Source of the DNA: CAUYUA01 sp963575675
GTDB taxonomy: Bacteria > Pseudomonadota > Alphaproteobacteria > Azospirillales > Azospirillaceae
NCBI GenBank assembly: GCA_963575675.1
Contig: CAUYUA010000245.1
Location: 1 to 21,607, forward strand
DNA: 21,607 bases
Direction of reading: 5' to 3'
Under the pieces are notes generated by a model. It was not told the DNA's origin, did not search any database, and saw only the letters and a list, made by a program, of their open reading frames with translations. Position numbers and translations under genes: made by a program. Positions 7,978 through 14,326 of the stretch are shown piece after piece; the first letter of the stretch is position 1; every line of letters starts with the position of its first letter.

Positions 7978-8196
7978 CCGAACTTCCTTCGAGTCGTAGC
8001 GAGGAGCCGTTTTGGTCGCAGGCGAATATACATAAATAATCATAAATTTATAAATTCAGCGTCGGAACAAACAATATGACGTCGTCCGCGCATGAACCGA
8101 ATTATCTGAAGCAGATGACTGAAGGCATTGACGTAATAAAGAAATCACGTCATTGATACGATATTGTAATGACCTTCCAGATGAACGGTCGAACAA
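7978..8196 (+). promoter_or_regulatory. Leader region of the ligase gene with repeated TGACGT/ACGTCA half-sites
   Basis: Between the IS630 right end and the ligase start lie TGACGTC at 8078-8084 and an inverted pair, TGACGT (8129-8134) and ACGTCA (8147-8152), separated by 12 bases. The rest is AT-rich near 8025-8060. Another ACGTCA occurs at 6477-6482, which was part of the same spacer before the IS630 insertion, and a compact inverted pair lies before xrtA. This could be a shared operator, but the motif is short. Confidence 0.3.
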
Positions 8197-9504
8197 ATGA
8201 GAGACCTTGCTCTTACTTCTTGCTTCCTCTTATGTTTCGGAATGACGTTCCGCTATCCATACGCCGGAATTTTGACATGGGGCTGGATCAGCTTCATGAC
8301 GCCGCATCAAGAAACTTATTCATTTGCACAAAGCATTCCTTTCAACCTCGTCATCAGCGTGGTGACGATAATAATGCTGATCTCCAAAAAAGAGTTGAGG
8401 AAAATACCGAAAAACACAGTATCATATTGTATGATGTTTCTTTTGGTGTGGACCAGCATCACCACTATGAACGCCTATGATGTCGATTGGTCCTATAAAA
8501 TTTGGGATATGACAACAAAATCATTTGTATTTATGTTTTTGATCATGGCCTCCGCCTATAACAAAGTTAGAATTCATTCCTTGGTTTGGATCATGGTGGC
8601 CTCTTTGGGATTTTTTGGCGTCAAAGGTGGATTGTTTACAATTATCACGGCCGGAACATTCAAAGTGGTTGGTTCGGCCAATACGATGCTTTTTGATAAC
8701 AACAGTTGCGCATTAGCTTTGGTTCTTACACTTCCTCTGGTGAATTATTTGCGCATACAGTCGAAATTAAGATTAATTCGCATAGCGATGGCAGGCGTTA
8801 TGGTTCTCCAGATTGTCAGCGTGATCGGCTCTTATTCGCGCGGCGGCATGGTCTCTCTTGCTTTCATGGTTGGTTTGTTATGGTGGTCGTCAAAGAACAA
8901 AGTCACGATGGCTGTTCTTGGCGTGGCCATTCTTGGCGTCGGTCTCAGCATGATGCCGGATAGTTTCTGGGAGCGGATGAATTCCGTTCACGACGCAGCA
9001 GCAGGAAAAGATGAATCGTTTCAAGGACGAGTTAACGCTTGGTATGTCGCAGTCTACTACGCCATAGATCATTTTCCTATCGGCGCCGGGTTCTATGGTC
9101 CTCAGCTTCCGGGAATTTTTAACTATTATCTTCCTGGACAAGAGCCTCATGCAGCGCACAGCATTTACTTTCAAGTTCTCGGAGAGCACGGCTTTCCGGC
9201 CTTGTTCGTCTATCTCGTAATGCTTGCTGCGGCGATCTTTAATTTCCAATACGTTATGCGTGAAGCCAAAGGTTGGGTCGGATGGGAATGGATCGTTAAT
9301 CTCGCCAATATGTGTCGAGTCTCCCTTTTATCGTTTTATCTTGGGGCTTCGGCGTTAAGTATGGCTTATTATGACGTTATGATGACGTTGCTGACATTGA
9401 GCGTAATTTTGCGTAAAATGACAGAAACTCATAAAAAAGAACCAGGAAGAGACGCTCTAGACGGAGAAGTTGGCTTCCGTAGGGGATATAGTGAAGGAAT
9501 GTAA
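8197..9504 (+). CDS. Putative O-glycosylation/O-antigen ligase-like membrane protein, XrtA-associated
   Basis: A 435-residue integral membrane protein with about ten to twelve hydrophobic segments. It begins MRDLALTSCFLLCFGMTFRY, then GILTWGWISFMTPHQ, the signature beginning of the exosortase A-associated ligase family (TIGR03097, Wzy/WaaL-like superfamily). A large periplasmic loop around residues 270-330 contains FQGRVNAWYVA and PHAAHSIYFQVLGEHG. The latter holds the conserved histidine typical of WaaL/Wzy/PglL loops. The likely role is transfer of a lipid-linked glycan to an acceptor, or polymerisation of the exopolysaccharide, on the outer face of the inner membrane. The Shine-Dalgarno is weak, but the start matches the family's N-terminus. 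The C-terminal 30 residues are hydrophilic. The PEP-CTERM gene follows after 115 bases, behind its own promoter. Confidence 0.88.
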   Translation: MRDLALTSCFLLCFGMTFRYPYAGILTWGWISFMTPHQETYSFAQSIPFNLVISVVTIIMLISKKELRKIPKNTVSYCMMFLLVWTSITTMNAYDVDWSYKIWDMTTKSFVFMFLIMASAYNKVRIHSLVWIMVASLGFFGVKGGLFTIITAGTFKVVGSANTMLFDNNSCALALVLTLPLVNYLRIQSKLRLIRIAMAGVMVLQIVSVIGSYSRGGMVSLAFMVGLLWWSSKNKVTMAVLGVAILGVGLSMMPDSFWERMNSVHDAAAGKDESFQGRVNAWYVAVYYAIDHFPIGAGFYGPQLPGIFNYYLPGQEPHAAHSIYFQVLGEHGFPALFVYLVMLAAAIFNFQYVMREAKGWVGWEWIVNLANMCRVSLLSFYLGASALSMAYYDVMMTLLTLSVILRKMTETHKKEPGRDALDGEVGFRRGYSEGM

Positions 9505-9569
9505 AGTTTTTTTTACAGACGGCTGAGCCCGACGAAAAAAAAACTAATGATTCCAGTCACATCAGCATA

Positions 9570-9585
9570 TGGCATACTTTTTGCT
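9570..9585 (+). promoter_or_regulatory. Sigma-54 (RpoN) promoter of the PEP-CTERM gene
   Basis: TGGCATACTTTTTGCT agrees fully with the -24/-12 consensus (TGGCAYR-N4-TTGCW). The GG is at 9571-9572 and the GC at 9583-9584, with exactly ten bases between. Transcription should start near 9596, about 24 bases before the ATG at 9620, leaving room for the GGGGGAA ribosome site. Established knowledge: PEP-CTERM genes in other proteobacteria are controlled by RpoN with the PrsK-PrsR two-component system. No activator site was identified upstream. Confidence 0.85.
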
Positions 9586-9619
9586 TCTTTAAGTCTCTGC
9601 TTAAGAATGGGGGAATACC

Positions 9620-10576
9620 ATGAGGCAAGTAGGCATATTAATAGGCTTACTTTTAACTGCGGCTACAACCCATTCGGCTGTCGCCGGTCCAACGTCTGTT
9701 ATTCAGGACACCTATTGGGGGGGGCTTGACACATACTATGGCTATTCGGCGAGCTCAGCCAACGGCGACAGCGTTGGCGGCAATCCTTTTCTTGTCAACA
9801 GCGCGGTGGCCTCGCGCAGCAATAACGTCATCAAGGTCACGATCAACACTCCGTATGCCGGCAACTCCGGCGTTGACGGCACAACCTACGGGGACTTGTT
9901 GCTGAGCCCGACATGGCGCGCCACCAACGTCACCGTTTCCCAACTCCTCGGCAACTGGCAATATGGCCAGTCCGGGTTGGTTCAGACAGGAACTCAGCTG
10001 AACAAAAACGGTACGGTTTCGACTGCCTCCAAAGTGTGGAACACAGCCACTATTAACGACGGCAGCATTCGCAATTTTTCGAACGGAACCTATTGGAGCA
10101 ACATCGCCGCCGCGACCAACACGACAAACAAGTTGGGCGATATTTGGCAACCGGGCGATTGGAATTACGCCGTCACCAACGGCGCCAATGGTTGGGGGCT
10201 CTACCGCATCTACGACAGCCAAATTGTTTTGGCCAACGCGCCGGGATGTTCCAACACGTATCCGATCGAAGCAAGCTGCGGATGGTTTTTCCGCGCGGGA
10301 GAAGCCGTGGCGGTGAAAAGCACCACCGTGTCGGAGTTTATCTCATCCGCATCGATGACGATCGATTCAAAGAATCAGATGATTACATACACGATTGACG
10401 ACAACCACAATATTCTTGGTTATAACTTCGCTATGTCGTGGGCGATGACATGCGCCAACGACATCATCCAAGGAGAATTCAGTGTTCCTGTTTCCGGCTC
10501 CCTTGGGTTCTTGGTGATTGGATTGTTTGGAGTTTCTTTGGCGCGTAAACGACAAATAGCCGAACAGAGCGTTTAG
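9620..10576 (+). CDS. Secreted PEP-CTERM-type surface protein with variant sorting motif VPVSGSL
   Basis: A 318-residue exported protein. Residues 1-22 form a signal peptide with an AVA-G cleavage site. The mature part is rich in Asn, Thr, Ser and Gly and beta-strand-like, as in other PEP-CTERM proteins, and includes several N-x-T/S. The last 30 residues form the tripartite sorting signal: VPVSGSL (from residue 289), a hydrophobic helix and the basic stop RKRQ, followed by six more residues. The usual Pro-Glu-Pro is replaced by Pro-Val-Ser. Just before it is CANDIIQGEFSVP, a C-x-ND-x-I-x-G pattern I associate with some PEP-CTERM proteins. The expected fate is cleavage and sorting by the XrtA encoded at 12767. 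A perfect sigma-54 promoter and a strong ribosome site precede it. The function of the mature protein is unknown. Confidence 0.85.
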   Translation: MRQVGILIGLLLTAATTHSAVAGPTSVIQDTYWGGLDTYYGYSASSANGDSVGGNPFLVNSAVASRSNNVIKVTINTPYAGNSGVDGTTYGDLLLSPTWRATNVTVSQLLGNWQYGQSGLVQTGTQLNKNGTVSTASKVWNTATINDGSIRNFSNGTYWSNIAAATNTTNKLGDIWQPGDWNYAVTNGANGWGLYRIYDSQIVLANAPGCSNTYPIEASCGWFFRAGEAVAVKSTTVSEFISSASMTIDSKNQMITYTIDDNHNILGYNFAMSWAMTCANDIIQGEFSVPVSGSLGFLVIGLFGVSLARKRQIAEQSV

Positions 10577-10589
10577 ACTTTACTTTAGT

Positions 10590-10706
10590 TCTGCGTTCCA
10601 CTGTCTCTGGGGCCGTTCCGTTTTATATCTGTTGCAACTCTAGTGGCGTACTAGAGTGTGATTGGGTCTGGCCCCTAAAGAAGCAAGAGCCTCAACCAAA
10701 CGCAGA
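10590..10706 (+). ncRNA. Candidate structured leader: three nested perfect stems upstream of the PilZ gene
   Basis: Three perfectly complementary pairs nest inside one another: TCTGCGTT (10590-10597) with AACGCAGA (10699-10706), GGGGCC (10609-10614) with GGCCCC (10670-10675), and ACTCTAGT (10637-10644) with ACTAGAGT (10650-10657) around a five-base loop. The structure ends 30 bases before the PilZ start and 16 bases before its ribosome site. It does not look like a simple terminator because no T-run follows. It may be a cis-regulatory RNA. The alternative is a small palindromic mobile element: TTTAG lies outside both ends (10584-10588 and 10707-10711). No known riboswitch class was recognised. 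Confidence 0.4.
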
Positions 10707-10735
10707 TTTAGCTAGCCGAATGGGGAGAGTCCACT

Positions 10736-11377
10736 ATGAGTTACCAATGGGCCGCAACGTCCCTGGCGAAAGCCTCGGAAACAGAAAAAATCATCGAAGA
10801 CATGCTTTCCTCCTGGAAAGGCGAATTCCATAATATGGACTGGAGCCGTCGCTTGTCTTTCTTGGAGCAAATTGACGAAAACATCGAATTCAGCATTCGT
10901 CGCGATGGCCTTAGTCGGGAATTATCCCAAAAATTCACTCGTTCGTTAATTGAAGAAGTGAAAAGCAGCCGTCTGATCTGCCGGGAGCAGGCCTACGTTT
11001 ACCTCAATTCTCAAGACGAAACGCATCGGCAAACCGCTCAAATGTGGCTCGTTTTAAACGAACGTCGCCAAAGCAGTCGAGAAAAAAACACGCCGATCGT
11101 CCGCGTCGTCACAGGAAAAGAAAAACGCACGGCGCCGCGTCAAGAAATCAATCTTCCCGGACTGATCGCCAGCAATGACGACCATAGTCAATCAGCTCGA
11201 TTGCTCGACGTCTCTATGGGCGGCGCCCGCGTGGCGACAAAAGGAGGCCCCAAAGTCGGCTCCACCATCACATTGCACGTTCCTTTGTTTGAACCGATTG
11301 CCGCTTCGGTGGTTTGGTTGGCGACGACCTCGGTTGGCCTTTCCTTCGCCGTTCCCCAATCAGGCATTCTTTTTTAG
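10736..11377 (+). CDS. PilZ-domain protein (c-di-GMP receptor) with helical N-terminal domain
   Basis: A 213-residue protein without signal peptide or membrane segment. Residues 1-115 are charged and mainly helical and match no domain I can name. Residues 128-213 are a PilZ domain: the RxxxR c-di-GMP-binding arm is R131-TAP-R135, and the second motif DxSxxG is D158-V-S-M-G-G163. Both signatures are intact, so it should bind c-di-GMP. It lies inside the XrtA locus in the same orientation, just after the PEP-CTERM gene, suggesting a post-translational or regulatory effect of c-di-GMP on polysaccharide synthesis or export, as with PilZ proteins such as Alg44. GGGGAGAG at 10722-10729 is a good ribosome site. 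The N-terminal part could contact a locus partner; this is inference. Confidence 0.88.
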   Translation: MSYQWAATSLAKASETEKIIEDMLSSWKGEFHNMDWSRRLSFLEQIDENIEFSIRRDGLSRELSQKFTRSLIEEVKSSRLICREQAYVYLNSQDETHRQTAQMWLVLNERRQSSREKNTPIVRVVTGKEKRTAPRQEINLPGLIASNDDHSQSARLLDVSMGGARVATKGGPKVGSTITLHVPLFEPIAASVVWLATTSVGLSFAVPQSGILF

Positions 11378-11680
11378 ATCGGAACTGTCCGAAGAAAACT
11401 CCCCCATAAAGCCGGCGCTTTCGCGGCGGGAACGACGTCGGACAAAACCATCTCAGAGGCAAGAGCGACCTTACCGCCAAGCCGACGTTTCTGTTGACGC
11501 AGGTTGAAGGCGATTTAGAATGTTCGTTCGTCGAGCGTTTTTTCGGTAAGCGAACAATTGAAGGTTTTGTCGATTTGAGGACATAAACGCGTATTGCCGG
11601 GAGATAAGAGACTGGAATGTTAAGGTTTTGTCATTGACAGCCTCCGTTCGACGCCCATCGATCGGAGGCTTTCGTCATCA
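11378..11680 (+). other. Spacer between the PilZ gene and the IS607 remnant
   Basis: No gene is visible in these 303 bases. There is a long-range GTCCGA/TCGGAC inverted pair in 11388-11446, a TGTTCG/CGAACA pair at 11521-11556, two of the three local copies of AAGGTTTTGTC (11561 and 11622), and a strong hairpin at 11639-11670. The left end of the degraded IS607-type element must lie somewhere near 11600-11680, but no boundary can be fixed. Confidence 0.5.
11639..11670 (+). terminator. Strong hairpin, possible terminator
   Basis: AGCCTCCG (11639-11646) pairs with CGGAGGCT (11663-11670). An inner TCGA/TCGA continues the stem after one T-T mismatch, closing a six-base loop CGCCCA. That is a very stable GC-rich hairpin. 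Only TTCGTC follows, so the U-tract is poor. It could end the PilZ transcript or shield the host from the transposon remnant. Confidence 0.4.
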
Positions 11681-11872
11681 AAAGTAGAAATTATAATCCT
11701 TAACAAAGACGAAGACTCTCCCTTTGAAGAGAACGTGGCGGAAGACGTTCTGGAAATTATTATTGTTTTTTCGGCTCGGCTGTACGGATATAGATCAAGA
11801 AAGAATCAAAAACTGATTAAGGCCGTCAAACAAAGCGTTACGGCAACAAAAGAGAAAGATTATCTGTGCTGA
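11681..11872 (+). pseudogene. tnpA: 3' fragment of an IS607-type serine recombinase (tnpA)
   Basis: The frame ending in TGA at 11870-11872 reads KVEIIILNKDEDSPFEENVA followed by EDVLEIIIVFSARLYGYRSR and a lysine-rich tail. This is the characteristic C-terminal end of the catalytic domain of IS607 TnpA serine recombinases (DSP-EE-V-D-L--I--VFSAR-YG-RS). The N-terminal MerR-like DNA-binding domain and the catalytic serine are missing. The stop overlaps the tnpB ATG as TGATG, the usual arrangement in IS607 elements and one supporting former translational coupling. The remnant is not functional. Confidence 0.75.
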
Positions 11873-12550
11873 TGAATCACCGCATCACGTTTGCTCCGAA
11901 CAACGCACAGGCGACGTATTTCGCCCAAGCGTGCGGCGTGGCGCGGTTCGCCTACAATTGGGCGTTGGTGAAATGGCAAAGGCAGTATATAGAAGGCGGA
12001 GAGCCTCGCGAGGCAGAACTAAGAAAACAACTGAACGCCATTAGAGAAGAACAATTTCCATGGGTGGAGGACTTTACAAAAAGCGCTCCGCAACAAGCGA
12101 TAAAAAATCTCGGCTCCGCGTTCGACAGGTTCTTCAAAAAACAAGGCGGCTCTCCGGAATTCAAGAAGAAAGGCGTTCACGATGGCGAACGGGAAGTTGT
12201 CTCGCGCCGTAGCCAACATGGGATTTTACGAATTTAAGCGGCAACTTGAATACAAAGCGTCAATGTCCGGCGCACGAATTGTCACGACGGATCATTGGCT
12301 CCCTTCGTCGAAACTGTGCTCGTGTTGTGGTCATGTGATCGACGCTTTGCCGTTGTCGGTTCGTGAGTGGGCTTGTTCGAGTTGCGGCGCGCCGCGCGAC
12401 CGCGACCTTAACGCCGCAATCAGTCTTAAAAAACATCGCCGTAAGTTCCACGGTGACAGTCTGTGGAGAGGAAAGCTCTGGCGGCGGCCTTGCGACCGTC
12501 GTGAAACTGGCCTCGAAGAAGCAGAAATCCAGCAGAAAACCTACCGATAG
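11866..12550 (+). pseudogene. tnpB: tnpB (RNA-guided nuclease) with large internal deletion and frame change
   Basis: The first frame (GTG at 11866 or ATG at 11872) encodes the N-terminus of TnpB: NNAQATYFAQACGVARFAYN, then SPEFKKKG. At about 12175 the match jumps, in another frame, to the C-terminal part: MANGKLSRAVANMGFYEFKR, the zinc finger CSCC/CSSC and DRDLNAA with the third RuvC aspartate. By comparison with typical TnpB of about 370-400 residues, roughly 150-160 residues are missing, including the first RuvC aspartate and the E-D-L motif with the catalytic glutamate. The two parts are out of frame, so no nuclease can be made. The second frame runs to 12550 through the omega-RNA region, which commonly overlaps the tnpB 3' end. 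Confidence 0.85.
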
Positions 12551-12560
12551 GTAGGCTTGG
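12440..12560 (+). ncRNA. Probable omega-RNA scaffold and right end of the IS607 element
   Basis: Downstream of the TnpB zinc finger lie ACAGTCTGTGGAGAGGAAAG, GACCGTCGTGAAACTGGCCT and then the perfect hairpin CCTACC-GATA-GGTAGG at 12540-12555. From memory, this order of motifs is characteristic of guide-RNA scaffolds at the 3' end of many proteobacterial TnpB elements. The guide segment would begin just beyond the right end, near 12560-12575. Identification is by pattern only, without covariation, and the limits are approximate. Confidence 0.45.
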
Positions 12561-12726
12561 GTCAATCTGGAAGAACGGTTCGCCAGCTTCTAAAGACGAC
12601 GTTAGAATTGCCGCCGCCGGAACGAAAGGTTTTGTCATCGGTAAGGAAGGCGCCTCTGGCGGAACAACACGCTCTGTCGATCAAGAATCGCTCACCCGTT
12701 ATTTTTTGATATATCACCTTAAATTA

Positions 12727-12741
12727 ACGTCAAAATGACGT
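12727..12741 (+). promoter_or_regulatory. Inverted repeat ACGTCA-AAA-TGACGT upstream of xrtA
   Basis: A perfect six-base inverted repeat with a three-base spacer lies 25 bases before the xrtA start codon, at a place where a repressor would block transcription or early elongation. The same half-sites occur before the ligase gene. It is a candidate operator for an unknown regulator. Confidence 0.35.
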
Positions 12742-12766
12742 CAAGGCCAGGATTAAGGATAAGCCT

Positions 12767-14290
12767 ATGAATGATACACACTTCGACGCGGACGCCCGTC
12801 TTTGGCGATTTTCCTGGTTGATGGTTTGCGGCGGCCTCTCTGTCGCAATCGGGTTTATTATTGCATCGTTCTGGTCCGACGTCGCCGGAGCAGCCCATCT
12901 GTGGTGGAACATTCACACTTATAACTATTGCTTATTGATTACGCCGCTCGCGCTTACCTTGATTTGGATCAACCGAGATCATCTTTACGACCTCATTCCC
13001 CGTCCCGCCCTTCAAGGCGCGGCGATTATTCTTGGAGCAGGCGGAGTGTGGATTTTCAGCACGCTTTCCGGCGTCGCCGAAGCCTCCCAGTTTGCCGTTG
13101 TCGCCATGCTTCAAGGAACGCTGCTGACTCTGTTCGGTTGGCGGGTTTATCGCCGACTGTGGCTTCCATTCAGCTTCCTTTGGCTGCTGGTGCCTTCGGG
13201 TGAGTTCTTGGTTCCGCTCTTGCAGTTCGCGACAGCGTTTGGCGTGGGTCACTTGCTCGAATTATCGGGCACGCCGACTTATTATGAGAACTTGACGATT
13301 TTGGTTCCCAGCGGTTCTTATGTGGTTGCTCCTGGTTGCTCCGGTCTGTCGTTCCTTCTGAGCGCGCTGGTGGTGGGCGTAACCTTCGCCGATATGTTTT
13401 ACGTCAACCGCATCAAGAAACTCCTGTTCGTCATGGCGCTGCTGGCGTTGTCGGTGGCCGGCAACGTGTTGCGGGTCTTCTTGATCATTCTGATCGCTCA
13501 TTTGACCAACAACGTGCTCGACATCGTCGACGATCATCTTCTATATGGCTGGGGCTTCTTTTCCTTGCTGTTGCTGGGCGCGCTGTGGGTGGGATACCGG
13601 TTTCACGAACCGCCGCCGCGCCGCGCCGCCTCTCGGCCGATGTTGAGCGGCCGCCCGCTGGCGACGTCAACTTATGCGCTGGCGTTGGCGCTGACGGTCG
13701 TTTGTTTGGCGGTCCCGGCGGCTGCGGTCCGGACGCTGTGGCCCGACGCGGAAACCGCTTTGCCGGCGTCTCCGATCTTGTCCTGCGGCGCGTTCTCCGC
13801 GTCTCCGATCAATCCGCACTGGGTCCAGCCGGTCCAACAAGCGAAAGCCGATCGGATCGCCGCAATCGACTGCGAACGCAACGGGCGCACGGTCCATCTC
13901 GTCGTCGCGATTCTCGATCGGCCCGTGCGACGAGGCAGACTGATGGGCATCGAACGTTGGTTGATCAGCCGCGAACAGTGGCCGCAACTGGCGACGCAAC
14001 TCATCAAAACGCGGGTCGATGGCCGCGAAGTTCCGGCGTTGTCCGAACTGATCGGACGCAGCGACGCTCATCGTTTGCTCTGGTCGCTGTTCTGGACCGG
14101 CGGCGATTGGCGCACGCCCGGCCTCGCCACCGGCCTTGCCGATCTGCGCAGCGAACTAACTGGCCGTCGCCGAGCGGTTGCGGTGGTGGTCGGCGCCGAA
14201 GATTTTAACGGTGGTCCCGAAGCTGCGGCGCTTTTGCAGGATTTCTTGTCCGGACTATCCCTAAAGTCGCTGGTCGCGAGCGCCCCGTGA
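12767..14290 (+). CDS. xrtA: Exosortase A with fused C-terminal EpsI-like (DUF3485) domain
   Basis: A 507-residue inner-membrane protease/transpeptidase that recognises PEP-CTERM signals and sorts the proteins to the envelope. Residues 1-280 contain about eight transmembrane segments and the exosortase catalytic set: Cys191 in VAPGCSGLSFLLSAL, Arg236 in AGNVLRVFLI and His257 in DDHLLYGWGFFSL. After a basic linker (RFHEPPPRRAA) comes another membrane helix (about 300-320) and a periplasmic region (about 325-500), including WLISREQWPQLATQ and SLFWTGGDWRTP, that resembles EpsI/DUF3485, a domain often encoded as a separate downstream gene. The start is supported by AAGGAT upstream. The amidotransferase follows after 36 bases in the same operon. 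The substrate is probably the protein at 9620. Confidence 0.95.
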   Translation: MNDTHFDADARLWRFSWLMVCGGLSVAIGFIIASFWSDVAGAAHLWWNIHTYNYCLLITPLALTLIWINRDHLYDLIPRPALQGAAIILGAGGVWIFSTLSGVAEASQFAVVAMLQGTLLTLFGWRVYRRLWLPFSFLWLLVPSGEFLVPLLQFATAFGVGHLLELSGTPTYYENLTILVPSGSYVVAPGCSGLSFLLSALVVGVTFADMFYVNRIKKLLFVMALLALSVAGNVLRVFLIILIAHLTNNVLDIVDDHLLYGWGFFSLLLLGALWVGYRFHEPPPRRAASRPMLSGRPLATSTYALALALTVVCLAVPAAAVRTLWPDAETALPASPILSCGAFSASPINPHWVQPVQQAKADRIAAIDCERNGRTVHLVVAILDRPVRRGRLMGIERWLISREQWPQLATQLIKTRVDGREVPALSELIGRSDAHRLLWSLFWTGGDWRTPGLATGLADLRSELTGRRRAVAVVVGAEDFNGGPEAAALLQDFLSGLSLKSLVASAP

Positions 14291-14326
14291 TCACGACGGA
14301 ACATTTTTCAAAACAGTGAGCAAACC

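Larger units (their letters stand above)
11681..12565 (+). mobile_element. Decayed IS607-family transposon
   Basis: A tnpA tail, an internally deleted tnpB and a right end with hairpin CCTACCGATAGGTAGG (12540-12555) occur in the canonical tnpA-tnpB-omegaRNA order. The left end and most of tnpA are gone, so the element cannot move by itself. It separates the PilZ gene from xrtA. IS607 elements do not duplicate their target, so exact limits cannot be set from direct repeats; the boundaries given are approximate. Confidence 0.72.

Noticed and set aside
9505..9569. GTAAA/TTTAC hairpin around a T-run after the ligase gene as a terminator
   Set aside because: A five-base AT stem is too weak. The T8 and A9 runs are noted only as context for the promoter.
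10590..10706. Known c-di-GMP (GEMM) riboswitch or an integron attC site
   Set aside because: The conserved GEMM core and tetraloop-receptor motifs are absent, and the ends do not match the attC R'/R'' consensus. Only the nested stems remain as evidence.
11866..12550. TnpB-like nuclease-dead repressor (TldR-type domestication)
   Set aside because: Such repressors keep the full-length fold. Here about 40 percent is deleted and the two halves are out of frame.
12660..12680. A second sigma-54-like site (TGGCGGAACAACACGC) before xrtA
   Set aside because: The GG-GC spacing is eleven, not ten, and the TTGC element is missing.
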